DNA of 64,000 nucleotides from Acidobacteriota bacterium (GCA_003165465.1 PLUM01000101.1:21813-85812), one strand, 5' to 3'. Positions 8,441 through 18,265 are shown, numbered from the stretch's first letter. Program-made: numbers and translations. The notes: generated from the letters alone by a model not told the origin.

Positions 8441-9574
8441 TCAGGCCTTCTCTTCAGCGGGATTCCAATCCGGCAGCGAACTGTTTCCGCACAAAACTTC
8501 GGCGGCCCATCGTCCGAGATACACCGATTGCGCGACGCCATGCCCGCTGTAGGCTCCCAGCACAACTACACTTTGGCTTTGGGGATGCCGCGCGAAAACC
8601 GGGCGCCACTCGTTGGCAATCAGGATCGGGCCGCCCCATCGGTTCGTGAAGCGCACAGTTTGCAATGCCGGATGCAGCGCGCGCACGCGAGACTCCAGCC
8701 GCGCGATGAGCTCGGCCGATTCCCCCTCGTCGATATCCAGATTCATCAGCTCGCGCCAGTCATCCATGTGAACGAGGCCTCCGCCGAAGACGACTCCTCC
8801 CGTGCGCAGGAGCCTTCCCCATAGATAGGGAAAATCGATTGTGTAGAACGGCTTTTGAGAGGCCAGGCCCAGGCTCTCGATTTGAGCGGCGCGCAGAGGC
8901 TCGGTCGCAACAGCCAGCGTGAATTTTGTTTGCGCCCGGCGCGCCAGATCGCTCAATTCCAGGGACATGCCATTCGTCGCGAGCAGAACTTTGCGCGCGC
9001 GCAGCTCTCCGCCCTGAAAACGCAAGCGCACGGGATTTTCAAATAAAATTTCCTTGATGGGAAGATTCTCGAAAATTTGCGCGCCGCTCGTTTCCGCCGC
9101 TCGCGCCAGACCGCTGACCATTTTCCCGGGATCGATCGTTCCGCCGGGCACTTGCCTTACCGCGCGAAGCAATCCGGAATCCGACCAGGAAATCGGCGAA
9201 TCGGGCAAACCGCCGCTTCGGCCCACTTCAATGGCTCCGGGAAGCTGGCAATCGCAATCGACCGCGAGTTCGCTCAGGATGGTGGTGAATCCGGCGAGCA
9301 CATCGCCAAGCCCGGGGAGATTTCCCGCAGCGGTCTCGGCCAGCGCAAGCCCGCCTGTGTGGCCGCTCGAACCCGCTCCGATCGCCACCGATTCGAACAG
9401 AACCACGCTCTTGCCGGGCGCGAACCTGCGCAGCCAGGACGCGGCGGAAAGCCCTGAAAAACCGCCGCCCACAATGGCGAAATCCGCCTTGGCGGGGATG
9501 GACGATGGAGCAGGCTGAAAATCGATGGACCAGGGAGAATTGCCCCAGTGCGGATGGGAAATGGCTCGCGTCAT
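8441..9574 (-). CDS. FAD-dependent oxidoreductase (DAO family)
   Basis: A 377-residue flavoprotein of the D-amino-acid oxidase/glycine oxidase fold. The dinucleotide-binding motif is FAIVGGGFSGLSAASWL (~30-46), followed by a GSSGHTGG segment typical of gamma-glutamylputrescine oxidase-like members. The C-terminal FAD-contact region is RWGGPILIANEWRPVF...GAYSGHGVAQS. The ATG at 9574 has an AGGAGA site 7 nt upstream; the longer ORF start runs into a degenerate repeat. The amine substrate cannot be read from the sequence. It stands alone between repeats. Confidence 0.82.
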   Translation of the reverse strand: MTRAISHPHWGNSPWSIDFQPAPSSIPAKADFAIVGGGFSGLSAASWLRRFAPGKSVVLFESVAIGAGSSGHTGGLALAETAAGNLPGLGDVLAGFTTILSELAVDCDCQLPGAIEVGRSGGLPDSPISWSDSGLLRAVRQVPGGTIDPGKMVSGLARAAETSGAQIFENLPIKEILFENPVRLRFQGGELRARKVLLATNGMSLELSDLARRAQTKFTLAVATEPLRAAQIESLGLASQKPFYTIDFPYLWGRLLRTGGVVFGGGLVHMDDWRELMNLDIDEGESAELIARLESRVRALHPALQTVRFTNRWGGPILIANEWRPVFARHPQSQSVVVLGAYSGHGVAQSVYLGRWAAEVLCGNSSLPDWNPAEEKA

Positions 9575-9617
9575 ACACGATCTCCTAGCGAAACCAGAAT
9601 ACCGCAATTCCGCCAGC

Positions 9618-9734
9618 GTGGCGTGGGCTTCAGCCTGCGCACTCAAGCTGGGCGAAGTCCGCAGGGCATTATTGCGGACACCGCACGTCGCGGGCTGCGC
9701 CCCGCTTGACGGCGCAAGCTGAAACCTACGCCAC
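9618..9734. repeat. Degenerate family-A-like inverted repeat
   Basis: Begins GTGGCGTGGGCTTCAGCCTG and ends CAAGCTGAAACCTACGCCAC. The outer arms are inverted with mismatches and ~80 bp lies between. It sits between the FAD oxidoreductase and receptor genes and looks like a decayed relative of family A. Confidence 0.5.
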
Positions 9735-9785
9735 TACGAACGGACAACCCATGGAGCAAAGATGGACAGTATCCTGGTGGAAAAC

Positions 9786-12389
9786 TTACTCGCCGAGGCC
9801 GATAGCCAGGCCGGTAAACCGCCGCTCGAAGCCGTCATACTGTCCAAACAAGGGAGAGGCAATGTTACTGAAAACGTCGTGTGGATTCTGGCGATTCGTG
9901 ACGTCGAGCGAATAAATCCCTATGCGAATTTTCCGCACCTTGCCATTCGGGTGCTCCTTGAATGGAATATGGAGCGGGAAATCGCGGTAGATCTTCACGT
10001 CGAGAGAAAAATACGTTGGGAAGCGCAGGCTGTTCGGAACGCCCACATAGTTTTGCAAAACGTCCACATTCGAATACGCAAACCCCGAGTGCATGTCGGC
10101 GACAGGGCTGACAACCAGGCTCCAAAACGGAAGGTGGACGAACCCCCAAACCAGCAAGCGGTTGGGAATGTCGGAAGGCTGGATGCCATAGACGTTGGGA
10201 CGAATCACGGGCGACTGAAACGGAATAAACGTATCCGATAGCGTGTTGAGGTCGCCTCTTGCGCGGCTCCACGAATACGACACGTTTGCTTCGGCGCGCT
10301 CGTTCGGCCGGTAACGGGCGGTTATCTGCGCCTGACGATAGTGCGCGCTTCCCGTGTTTTCGAGCGCCAACATTCCTGTGGTTCCGACCGAGGGCAGAAT
10401 CGGGTTTACGAGGAAAAGGTCGGTCGTATGCGTCTCATAGTAGCCGACACGCAGAATGAGGTCCTTCCGTAAGGAAGTTTCGGACTCGATGTTCCAGGTG
10501 AATGTCCGGGGACTGTCCGCCGGATCCGTCGGGCTGGTGGGACTCGCCGGTGATCCTCCCAGAAGGTAGACATTCTGCATGGTGATGGGAATGTTCGCGT
10601 ACGAGGCGGGTCCATACCCGGGGGAATAGGTGATCACGCGAGTTTGATTTTCGGCAAAATCCTGGGCGAGCAGCGGAACATGGCTATAGATCAATCCTGC
10701 GCCCGCGCGAATCACCGACTTTCCGCCTGCAAACGAATATGCGGTCCCGGCGCGAGGCGCAAAGGCGTTGTCGCGGCCGATGGATTGGGTGGTCAAGCGC
10801 GCGCCGAGGGTTAGCGACAGGCTCTTGGTCAGTGTCCACTGATCCTCGACATATTCGGCGACTTCCAAGTCGGAGCCTTGCAACACGCCGGTCCCTTGGA
10901 AAGCGGTCTGTTCGGCAAGCGTGGGGGGTTGACCAAGGATACTTTGATCAAAGATATTGATTGGCTGCGAAGCGCTGTTTCCCGTAAACGTCCGGTAAAG
11001 GTAATCGACGCCAAATTTTATTGTGTGATGGCCGAGCCACGATTTTGAAGGGAGTTGCAGAACCGGGAGAGCTTCCACTTGGTTTGCATTCCGCGACCAC
11101 GCATTGAAATAATTTCCACCCCAGCCTTCCGGATTAATCTGCATCGGCGCAGGGCCCTGTCCGTGGGCGTCGCTGTAAAATTCGAGTTGGCGGACGACCG
11201 TGGTCAAAAGCATCCCGGAATCGAACTGGTACGAATCCGAGAATCCGAATGACACTCCGTGGCGGTGGAAATTCACCGAAGCGGACTGTGGGATCAGCGA
11301 ATCGATATTCGCATACAGATTGGCGGACTGAAAAATGTTCATATTCAGGTTAATTAAATGCCTGGGCGAGAGAATCCACTGTAAATTCGAGAAGGAATCG
11401 AACGCATAGACATAGGTTTCATTGAAAGGCCAGGTCAGTCCGTGTATCGGATCCCGGCGAAATTCGTAGCTCAGGTCTTCGGAGAAATTGACCTTGTCCT
11501 TTATCAGCGGGCCGCCAACCTCGAAACGCGGGGTCATATTGGCAAGGCCGACCAGGGAGTCGTTCTTGGCGCGGAAAGAGGGAATGAAATCAATGAACTT
11601 GTAATTCCAGACAGGCGAGGGAGGCCGAAGATCGATGCGCGTCAGACCCGCGGAAAATCCGCCATAGGCCACACTGTTCGGCGTGTTGAATACCTGGATG
11701 GACTGAATGGCGTCCACCGGCACGGGAAGCGCGAAACTCCCTGAAACCGGATCCACGTTTTCGACGGAATCCACGAGCAACATGCCCTGGCTTTCCGGCT
11801 GCCCGTTGAAATTCAGCTTCCCTTCCTGCGTCTTGATGACGCTCGGGCTTACGGACAGGGCCTCGGTGAATTTACCGGTGCGAAGGGGCAGGGTTTCGAG
11901 CTGCTGCTCGCTGACCGTCGCGGTCGCGCTGGTGCTTTCCGTAGCAATTTCGGTGGCTTCCCCTTTGACCACGACATTTTCCTCGACCAAATTCAGCTGC
12001 AAGGCGGCGTCCCGGACGGCAGCCTGGCCGGAAACGACCGTCAACGTCGCGGACCACGGTTTGAAGCCTTCGACAGCCACAGTCAGCGTGTAACTGCCAG
12101 GCGCTAAATGGTTGAATTCGTAGCGCCCCTCGGAATCCGAAACCTCGGTCTGCGCGGCGGCGTCAGGCGCCGGACCGGTCAGTTTCACGGCGATGGCCGA
12201 AAGGTTGTTCGACACGCCTTCCGTCGACGCGACACTCACCCGGCCCGAGATGGTTGCGGTGGCGGCCTGGGGAATCGCATCGCCATCGCGCGCAAATCCG
12301 GGAAGCGCGCAAAGCGACGCGGCGAGCGACAAGACCCCAAGAAAAATCGTTTGAACCAGCTTTACCCTGCTATACGGCATAATCGACAA
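9786..12389 (-). CDS. TonB-dependent-receptor-like outer-membrane protein with carboxypeptidase-regulatory-like domain
   Basis: An 867-residue predicted outer-membrane beta-barrel. It has a signal peptide (TIFLGVLSLAASLCALPGFA). At ~45-125 there is a CarboxypepD_reg-like Ig fold (TISGRVSVAS...GRYEFNHLAPGSYTLTV), at ~135-240 a plug-like region (NGQPESQGMLLVDSVENVDP), then a long barrel of alternating aromatic strands. This architecture is abundant in Acidobacteriota and usually assigned to uptake of large or complexed nutrients. The start is TTG at 12389, 4 nt after AAGGAG; the ATG at 12380 is an in-frame alternative with wider spacing. No partner gene is adjacent and the substrate is unknown. 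Confidence 0.85.
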   Translation of the reverse strand: MSIMPYSRVKLVQTIFLGVLSLAASLCALPGFARDGDAIPQAATATISGRVSVASTEGVSNNLSAIAVKLTGPAPDAAAQTEVSDSEGRYEFNHLAPGSYTLTVAVEGFKPWSATLTVVSGQAAVRDAALQLNLVEENVVVKGEATEIATESTSATATVSEQQLETLPLRTGKFTEALSVSPSVIKTQEGKLNFNGQPESQGMLLVDSVENVDPVSGSFALPVPVDAIQSIQVFNTPNSVAYGGFSAGLTRIDLRPPSPVWNYKFIDFIPSFRAKNDSLVGLANMTPRFEVGGPLIKDKVNFSEDLSYEFRRDPIHGLTWPFNETYVYAFDSFSNLQWILSPRHLINLNMNIFQSANLYANIDSLIPQSASVNFHRHGVSFGFSDSYQFDSGMLLTTVVRQLEFYSDAHGQGPAPMQINPEGWGGNYFNAWSRNANQVEALPVLQLPSKSWLGHHTIKFGVDYLYRTFTGNSASQPINIFDQSILGQPPTLAEQTAFQGTGVLQGSDLEVAEYVEDQWTLTKSLSLTLGARLTTQSIGRDNAFAPRAGTAYSFAGGKSVIRAGAGLIYSHVPLLAQDFAENQTRVITYSPGYGPASYANIPITMQNVYLLGGSPASPTSPTDPADSPRTFTWNIESETSLRKDLILRVGYYETHTTDLFLVNPILPSVGTTGMLALENTGSAHYRQAQITARYRPNERAEANVSYSWSRARGDLNTLSDTFIPFQSPVIRPNVYGIQPSDIPNRLLVWGFVHLPFWSLVVSPVADMHSGFAYSNVDVLQNYVGVPNSLRFPTYFSLDVKIYRDFPLHIPFKEHPNGKVRKIRIGIYSLDVTNRQNPHDVFSNIASPLFGQYDGFERRFTGLAIGLGE

Positions 12390-12813
12390 AACACTCCTTA
12401 GACTCGCGCTCGCAATTCCACACTGTTCCTAGTGTTGGATGGAATTGACCGGCCGGAAGGTAAATCATGGCGGCCCGCGGCTTTGTCCGCATGCCCGCCA
12501 TCCCCCGATTTGGCCGCATGAATCAGAAACGAAGGGTTATATTCTGAAACGTATCGCGAACAAACCCCACCACCTATTATCTTCGCTTGCTTTGACTCCC
12601 CGGACAACCGTAAGGTTGCGTCGCCTTTTGCAAAGGGTTACCCGTAGTGAGGCGCACGATGTGGCTACGTTGACACCCCGCGACGGGCTTGATATGTTTC
12701 CACCTCGATCAAAATAGCGAATAGCTTTGGATTTATTTGACGATTTTTGTTTTGTTGTGGATTCGTTGTAGCCTGACGCGTTCCGTTGTTCAAATTCAAG
12801 AAAGAAGGACTTC
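12390..12813. other. Intergenic region between divergent receptor and amidohydrolase genes
   Basis: 424 bp separating divergent genes, so it should hold both promoters. It is locally AT-rich at 12715-12780. No convincing paired -35/-10 boxes, repeat or RNA structure was recognised. Confidence 0.5.
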
Positions 12814-13827
12814 ATGAAAATCGATATCTTTTGCCATATCGTTCCGCAAAATTACTACGAACGGATGATGAAACTGCCGGAAGTCGGGACAACGATCAAG
12901 CGGCGTACAGCCAACATCCCCGCCATGGTGAACCTCGACGTGCGTTTCCGCATGATGGACCGCTTTAGCGACTATTGCCAGGTTGTGAGCATGGCCGCGC
13001 CTCCGGTCGAGGCTCTGGCGGACTCGAAACTTTCGCCGGAACTCGCGCAACTGGCCAACGACGGCCTCGCCGAACTGGTTGTGAAGCATCCCGACCGTTT
13101 TCCTGGATTCGTGGCGGCGCTGCCAATGAATAATGTGGCGGCAGCCGTGGAGGAAATCGATCGCGCCGTCCTGAAATTGGGCGCTTGCGGGGTTCAGATC
13201 TATTCGAACGTGAATGGGCGTCCCCTGGACGATCCGGAATTCCTGCCCATCTTCGAAAAGATCGCGGAGCGCAACGTGCCCATTTGGCTTCACCCCAGCC
13301 GGTCGTCGGCCTTTGCCGATTACGCGACGGAAAAGAAATCGAAGTTCGAACTGTGGTGGGTGTTTGGATGGCCGTATGAAACCTCGGTGGCCATGGCCCG
13401 CATTCTGTTTGCCGGCTATTTTGACCGCTTCCCCGAACTCAAGATTATCTCGCACCATCTCGGCGCGATGATTCCCTATTTCTCCGGGCGCACCGGTCCC
13501 GGCCTCGATCAACTGGGAGCCCGCACGGAAGAAGAAGATTTGGCGCTGGTTGGCCGGAAGCTCAGGAAGCGCCCGCAGGATTACTTCAAAATGTTTTATG
13601 CCGATACGGCCACGTTTGGCTCGCGTCCGGCACTCGAGTGCGGATTGGAATTCTTTGGAGTCGATAAGGTTCTATTCGCCTCCGATACGCCATTCGATCC
13701 GGAGAAGGGGCCGGGATACATTCGCGAGACGATTCGCTGCATCGAGCAAACCGAGATGTCGGCCGAGGATCGGATCAAGATTTACGAGGGCAACGCCCGC
13801 AAGCTGATGCGCCTGAAGCTGGCGTAA
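12814..13827 (+). CDS. Amidohydrolase family 2 protein (ACMSD/2,3-dihydroxybenzoate decarboxylase-like)
   Basis: A 337-residue TIM-barrel metal-dependent hydrolase/decarboxylase of the PF04909 type. The N-terminal metal site is MKIDIFCHIVP, where C replaces the first His of the usual HxH. Other visible metal/catalytic segments are IWLHPSRSS (~152-160), ISHHLGAMIPY (~210-220) and a late Asp in VLFASDTPFDPEKGPGY (~285-300). The start has AAGGA 5 nt upstream. The gene is monocistronic, followed by a repeat and a convergent MFS gene. Substrate unknown; many relatives decarboxylate aromatic acids. Confidence 0.82.
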   Translation: MKIDIFCHIVPQNYYERMMKLPEVGTTIKRRTANIPAMVNLDVRFRMMDRFSDYCQVVSMAAPPVEALADSKLSPELAQLANDGLAELVVKHPDRFPGFVAALPMNNVAAAVEEIDRAVLKLGACGVQIYSNVNGRPLDDPEFLPIFEKIAERNVPIWLHPSRSSAFADYATEKKSKFELWWVFGWPYETSVAMARILFAGYFDRFPELKIISHHLGAMIPYFSGRTGPGLDQLGARTEEEDLALVGRKLRKRPQDYFKMFYADTATFGSRPALECGLEFFGVDKVLFASDTPFDPEKGPGYIRETIRCIEQTEMSAEDRIKIYEGNARKLMRLKLA

Positions 13828-13851
13828 AGATCAGATCGGCGATCAACGTGA

Positions 13852-13940
13852 CGTGGAAAGCCCCGCCTCCGAAGAGGCGGGCTACAGTGGACGGATCGTT
13901 TTACTGTAGCCCGGGTCTTCAGGGGCGGGGCTTTTTCCAC
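13852..13940. repeat. REPIN-like inverted repeat, family B copy 1 (possible bidirectional terminator)
   Basis: Outer arms are CGTGGAAAGCCCCGCC and GGCGGGGCTTTTTCCACG. Inner hairpins are CCGCCTCCGAAGAGGCGG (ending GCTAC) and GTAGCCCGGGTCTTCAGGGG. It lies between two convergent genes (amidohydrolase and MFS). The GC stem followed by CTTTTT could terminate transcription. Confidence 0.8.
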
Positions 13941-13956
13941 GGGTCTTGGCAACAGT

Positions 13957-15318
13957 CTATTCGGTGATGAGTTCCTCGCGCGGCTCGGGCAGCCAGAAAC
14001 TTCCGATAAATCCAGCTGCGTAGGCGAGAAAGCCGACGATGCCCGCCGCGTAACCGAGTTGCCTGGTGGCAACGCCTCCGGGCATGTAGGTGACAATCGT
14101 GGTGGTGATGAGCGCGGCGGAGGTTCCCAGCATTCGCCCTCCCACGTTGGCCGCAAAACTTTCGCCCGTGCCGCGCAGGTGCGTTGGATAAAGCGTGGGC
14201 AGGTAATTCCCCCAAAAACTGAATTGCGCGACGGATACCGTGCCGAGAATGAAAATTCCCCAGGATGGCATGGCTGTGCCGCGCATGGCGGGAAGCAGCA
14301 CAACCACCGGGATCAACAGCAGTCCCGGAATCTGGAAAATGTGCAGCAGGCGCCTGCGGCTGAGAATAAAGACCGCGAGAGCCGCCATCAGGATGCGCCC
14401 AAACAGGCTGCCAACCTCCTGAACTCCCTGCAAAGCGCTCACGATTTTCAGCTGGTCCGCGTGCGCCAGCATTCTGACTTCGGGAGCGCCCGGAATGATG
14501 CGCGCAAAATGCTGCAACATCCCGAAGGAAGCCGCGTAAGCGCAGGCCATCATGAAGCAACTCAAGAGAGCGGTCCTGCGAAATTCCGGATGAAACAATT
14601 CCATGATGCTGGGGCGCTGGAGCGTGCCCTCTTCCCTTTTCTTCTTCCAGATTGGCGATTCGGGAAGGAAAGGCCGCACGAGGAGCAGGGGAACGGCGGG
14701 AAGAATTCCCCACAGGATCGTATAGCGCCAGGCCTCATGCCCACCACGAATCGCGGGCAACAAATGTCCGATCGACAGGCTCAGATAACTCGCGCCGCTC
14801 ATCAGGATTCCACCCGTGGAAGCGAATATCTGCGTAAAGCCAAGAATGGTTTCTCGTTGCTTCCGTTCCGGAAACAATTCAGCCAGCCAGGCGGTGGCTG
14901 CGACGAATTCGACCGACACACCCACAAACGTGATGCAGCGATACACCAGCAATTGCATGGCGGAGGACGAATAGCCCGTGGCCAGCGCCGAAAAACAAAA
15001 CAGTAGAATGCTCCAGAACAGAATACGGCGGCGGCCGAAGCGGTCGATAAGGTATCCGCCCAGCAAGCCGAATATTCCGCCGGCGATGGCCGGAACGTAG
15101 AACATTAATCCGATCCAGCGATTGAACTCGGGGCTTCCGGGCTTGGCCGCGAGGAATTCGGTCAGTGCCGGTTGAACGGTGAGCGTGAGAACCAGAAGTT
15201 CGTACGTATCAAAGGCGAATCCGATGCAAGCCACGCCGCAGATAACCCAATCGAGGGTGGTAAGATGGCGAGACTTGCTCTGTGACATGGACAAATGCGC
15301 CTGCTTTCTTCGAGACAT
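13957..15318 (-). CDS. MFS transporter (sugar/aromatic acid porter-like)
   Basis: A 453-residue inner-membrane protein with about 12 hydrophobic helices. The MFS loop 2-3 signature GGYLIDRFGRRRIL is present, and LAELFPERKQRETILGFTQI follows helix 4. Central loop residues (SPIWKKKREEGTLQ) separate the two halves. The substrate is not evident. The start is uncertain: ATG 15318 is used here, with ATG 15288 and GTG 15348 in frame. None has a strong ribosome site. Confidence 0.87.
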   Translation of the reverse strand: MSRRKQAHLSMSQSKSRHLTTLDWVICGVACIGFAFDTYELLVLTLTVQPALTEFLAAKPGSPEFNRWIGLMFYVPAIAGGIFGLLGGYLIDRFGRRRILFWSILLFCFSALATGYSSSAMQLLVYRCITFVGVSVEFVAATAWLAELFPERKQRETILGFTQIFASTGGILMSGASYLSLSIGHLLPAIRGGHEAWRYTILWGILPAVPLLLVRPFLPESPIWKKKREEGTLQRPSIMELFHPEFRRTALLSCFMMACAYAASFGMLQHFARIIPGAPEVRMLAHADQLKIVSALQGVQEVGSLFGRILMAALAVFILSRRRLLHIFQIPGLLLIPVVVLLPAMRGTAMPSWGIFILGTVSVAQFSFWGNYLPTLYPTHLRGTGESFAANVGGRMLGTSAALITTTIVTYMPGGVATRQLGYAAGIVGFLAYAAGFIGSFWLPEPREELITE

Positions 15319-15348
15319 TCTGCCATGGTCCTGCACCAAGTCTTGCAC

Positions 15349-15727
15349 AAACTTATGATCGCGCGCGATAAACGGTCGCGGGAACGTATCAGAGATGTTG
15401 GTTTACTGTCAATCGACCATCGCGGACCTCCATTGGCGCGAGCCGCCCGCCCGGCCCGCCTTGTCCCAGCGCTCCATGGCAAGAATAGCAGCCGGCTTTC
15501 ATGATTGCGATCTTGCGTGCGATTTCCGGTAAGGCAACCCATATGCTCGATCATCGCACCAAAGATTGTGAGCCTTACGGATGCTGAGGAATCGGACTGT
15601 TTTTGAAAAGGGACAAAGCTTCCACGCTGGGACTGTGCTAGATTTTTCTTTACGATTGCAGAGGCGCAACAGATTCTGACGAAAGAGTTCACCGCGAATG
15701 CGGCGGCAATGATCCGGAGAGCAGACC
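15349..15727. other. Intergenic region upstream of the secreted-protein and MFS genes
   Basis: About 380 bp between divergent genes. It contains a 7-bp inverted pair GTAAGGC/GCCTTAC (15529-15578) around a 36-nt loop and an AT-rich stretch at 15630-15660. No known riboswitch or RNA was recognised. Confidence 0.4.
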
Positions 15728-16663
15728 ATGGCAAATATTCCATTTCCATTCGCGGCAAATGATCGGCGACGATTTTTGATTATTTTATTGGCTTGTCTGG
15801 CGGTAGCTTGCGTATCCCTCCCGGCCGCTTCCGGGCAACAGGGGCCCGCGGGCGCGCCTCCGCCCGCGGCCAAAATGCCGGCCGACTCGCAATCGAAGCC
15901 CGGAACCGCGCCGCCGCAGAACGCTCCAGCCGGCGCGGCATCGCAAAGTTCCTCGCTCGCGCCGCCCACGATGCCGGTCGATGAAATCATCCAGAAATTC
16001 GCGGCGCAAGAAGCGGAATTCAAGGCCGAACGCGACAACTTCACCTACACGCAAACATTCACGATCCAGACACTCGATGCAAGCGGACGCCCCGACGGCG
16101 AGTACACGATGACCAGTGACATCGTATTCACAACGTCCGGCAAACGATACGAAAAAGTGACCAGCGCCCCCGCACCCACGCTCGAGCGCATTTCCCTGTC
16201 GCAGCAGGACCTGGACGATCTTGAACACGTGCAGCCGTTTGTGCTGACGACCACGGAATTGCCCAAGTACGACATCAAGTACGTGGACCACGTGCAGCTC
16301 GACGAACTCACGGCCTATGTGTTTGACGTGGCGCCGAAAACGATCGAAAAAAAACAGCGATATTTTCAAGGGCGTATCTGGGTGGAAGATAAGGACCTGG
16401 AAATTGTGAAGACGGACGGCAAAGCCGTACCGGACATCAAAAAAGGCGGAGAGGAAAACGTGTTTCCGCGGTTTGAAACATTTCGCGAAAACGTGGAAGG
16501 CCACTTCTGGTTTCCCACCTACACGCGGTCCAACGACGTGCTGCACTTCAGCAATGGCGATATTCCGATTCGCATGATCGTGAAGTACGAGAATTACAAG
16601 CGATTCGGCGTGACCGTCAAGATCGGCGCACCGGTCAAATCGGCGGAGCCGGGCAAGAAATAA
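15728..16663 (+). CDS. Secreted protein of unknown function, LolA-like beta-rich fold possible
   Basis: A 311-residue protein with an N-terminal signal/anchor (FLIILLACLAVACVSLPAASG), then a Pro/Ala/Gln-rich linker (~38-85). The main domain begins at VDEIIQKFAAQEAEFKAERD and continues with alternating strands (FTYTQTFTIQTLDASGRPDG, RYFQGRIWVEDKDLEIVKTD, GHFWFPTYTRSNDVLHFSNG). The pattern resembles outer-membrane lipoprotein-sorting/DUF-type acidobacterial proteins that precede cell-envelope genes. Function is not known. It is convergent with the multicopper oxidase gene 8 bp away. Confidence 0.7.
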   Translation: MANIPFPFAANDRRRFLIILLACLAVACVSLPAASGQQGPAGAPPPAAKMPADSQSKPGTAPPQNAPAGAASQSSSLAPPTMPVDEIIQKFAAQEAEFKAERDNFTYTQTFTIQTLDASGRPDGEYTMTSDIVFTTSGKRYEKVTSAPAPTLERISLSQQDLDDLEHVQPFVLTTTELPKYDIKYVDHVQLDELTAYVFDVAPKTIEKKQRYFQGRIWVEDKDLEIVKTDGKAVPDIKKGGEENVFPRFETFRENVEGHFWFPTYTRSNDVLHFSNGDIPIRMIVKYENYKRFGVTVKIGAPVKSAEPGKK

Positions 16664-16671
16664 TCCGGCGA

Positions 16672-18129
16672 TTACGCGTAGCGGAACAACGCCCGGAAAC
16701 CATAATCCATGTGCTGCTGAATGTGACAGTGAAACAGGGTCAGCCCCGGCTGATCGGCCACCAGGTCGACGGTGGCGCGTCCATAGCCGGGCACCACAAC
16801 CGTATCTTTCATCACGCCCGCCGTGGCTTTGCCATTGATCTCGACCAGCTCGAACGAGTGGCGGTGCATGTGCAACGGATGCGCGTCCTCACTGCGATTG
16901 CGAAACACCAGCCGGTGGCGCGCGCCCTGCTTCAACACAAATTCCCGGTCGTGCGGATATTCCGTTCCGTTGACCGTCCAACTGTTGAATAGCCCCGCAC
17001 CGCTCGGAATTTTCTGGAAAATCATGTCGATCGTGGCATCGGGCACGGGCTGCGTTCCCGCGCTTCCGAAAAACGTATAGTCCCACGGCGATTTCGGCGG
17101 CGCAATCCATTGCGGCTGCTTGTGCTGATTCGCGTATTCGATCAGCACGCCCATCCCGCCATTGCGCGCGTCATCCGTCGTCGCGCCCAGAATCCAGATT
17201 CCCGGCTGGTTCATTTCGACGATGGCGTCCACGCGTTCAGCAGGGCCCATGTCGATCGCTTCGACGAATTGCGGCTTGGGCACCGGATTGCCGTCCAGCG
17301 CAACAATCTGAAATCGGTGGCCCGGAAGGGCGATGCGCCGGTTCATGCTGGCGCTGGCGTTCAGGAAATGCATCAGGACTCGCTGGCCCTGACGCACGCG
17401 AATCGGTTCGCCCGATCCCAGGGCTTTGTCGTTGATGGAAAACATCTGGTAGCCGACTTCAAGGCCGGAAGGATTCGTATCAAGTATTTTGGGCCGCTCG
17501 GGTTGCGGGCCGGCGTTGTTTTCCTCATCATCGTCTTCCTCTTCGGGATTGAAAAAAGGCTCCCATTCCCGAAGCGCGAGGAAAACTTCCTGATCGTAAT
17601 TCCCGGGATTGTTCGCGGATTCGATCATCAGAAAGCCGAACTGCCCCGTATACGCGCCGCGATGCAGGTCCGATCCGGCCATCGTGTGCGTGTGATACCA
17701 GCGCGTCCCGGCCGGACGCGGCGTGAATTGATAACGAATGCGGCCGCGCGGCGGGACCATGGGAGTGTTCTCTTCCTCCACGCCATCGACTTCCGCTGGC
17801 AGAAATAATCCGTGCCAATGCACGAGTTCCGGGACGTCGGTTTCATTGATGACGTCGACCGTGACCGCCTTCCCTTCTTTCATGCGAAGCACGGGGCCAG
17901 GAACCGCTCCGTTGTAGCCGATGGTGCTGATGATGCGCGTGGGCGTGAGTTCCACGGCGACGGGCGCAATGCGCAGCGTGAAATCCGCCTTGGAAGTTTC
18001 CTGCGCGGCGGACGATTGCATGGCGGGCATGCCCGTCATACCGGGCTGCGTTTGAGACATCAGCAGCTTCGCCGCGCCCAATTCGATGGCGGCGACGCCA
18101 CCGAATTTCATGAATTCCCTTCGGTCCAC
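16672..18129 (-). CDS. Multicopper oxidase (laccase-like), Tat-exported
   Basis: A 485-residue periplasmic oxidase coupling substrate oxidation to O2 reduction. All four copper motifs are present: HWHG (ELVHWHGLFLP), YHTH (TRWYHTHTMAG), HPLHMHRHSF and HCHIQQHMDYGF. The residue ten after the T1 Cys, the axial position, is Phe, as in high-potential fungal laccases; many bacterial enzymes have Met. The N-terminus DRREFMKFGG resembles a Tat signal. The GTG start at 18129 has GGGAGGAG 3 nt upstream. An acidic loop EEEDDDEENN interrupts the first half, and a Met-rich stretch (GMTGMPAM) follows the signal, possibly for copper handling. Confidence 0.9.
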   Translation of the reverse strand: MDRREFMKFGGVAAIELGAAKLLMSQTQPGMTGMPAMQSSAAQETSKADFTLRIAPVAVELTPTRIISTIGYNGAVPGPVLRMKEGKAVTVDVINETDVPELVHWHGLFLPAEVDGVEEENTPMVPPRGRIRYQFTPRPAGTRWYHTHTMAGSDLHRGAYTGQFGFLMIESANNPGNYDQEVFLALREWEPFFNPEEEDDDEENNAGPQPERPKILDTNPSGLEVGYQMFSINDKALGSGEPIRVRQGQRVLMHFLNASASMNRRIALPGHRFQIVALDGNPVPKPQFVEAIDMGPAERVDAIVEMNQPGIWILGATTDDARNGGMGVLIEYANQHKQPQWIAPPKSPWDYTFFGSAGTQPVPDATIDMIFQKIPSGAGLFNSWTVNGTEYPHDREFVLKQGARHRLVFRNRSEDAHPLHMHRHSFELVEINGKATAGVMKDTVVVPGYGRATVDLVADQPGLTLFHCHIQQHMDYGFRALFRYA

Positions 18130-18265
18130 AGTCTCCTCCCGCACAGTTCCCGCGTACGCGGCGAAGCATTCCGGGCCGCGGCCACGAAAGGCAAATCCTC
18201 TCACGGTGGCATGGCCCGTTCAAGGTCCGAAAAAACAACGGAGCGATTTGGTCTTTTTGCTTTTA

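Noticed and set aside
9618-9734. CRISPR-like repeat array
   Set aside because: Repeats here are inverted and solitary, not direct repeats with unique spacers; no cas genes anywhere in the window.
15529-15578. Inverted pair GTAAGGC/GCCTTAC as a possible riboswitch
   Set aside because: Only 7 bp with a 36-nt loop; the bases do not match c-di-GMP, SAM or cobalamin consensus that I could recognise.
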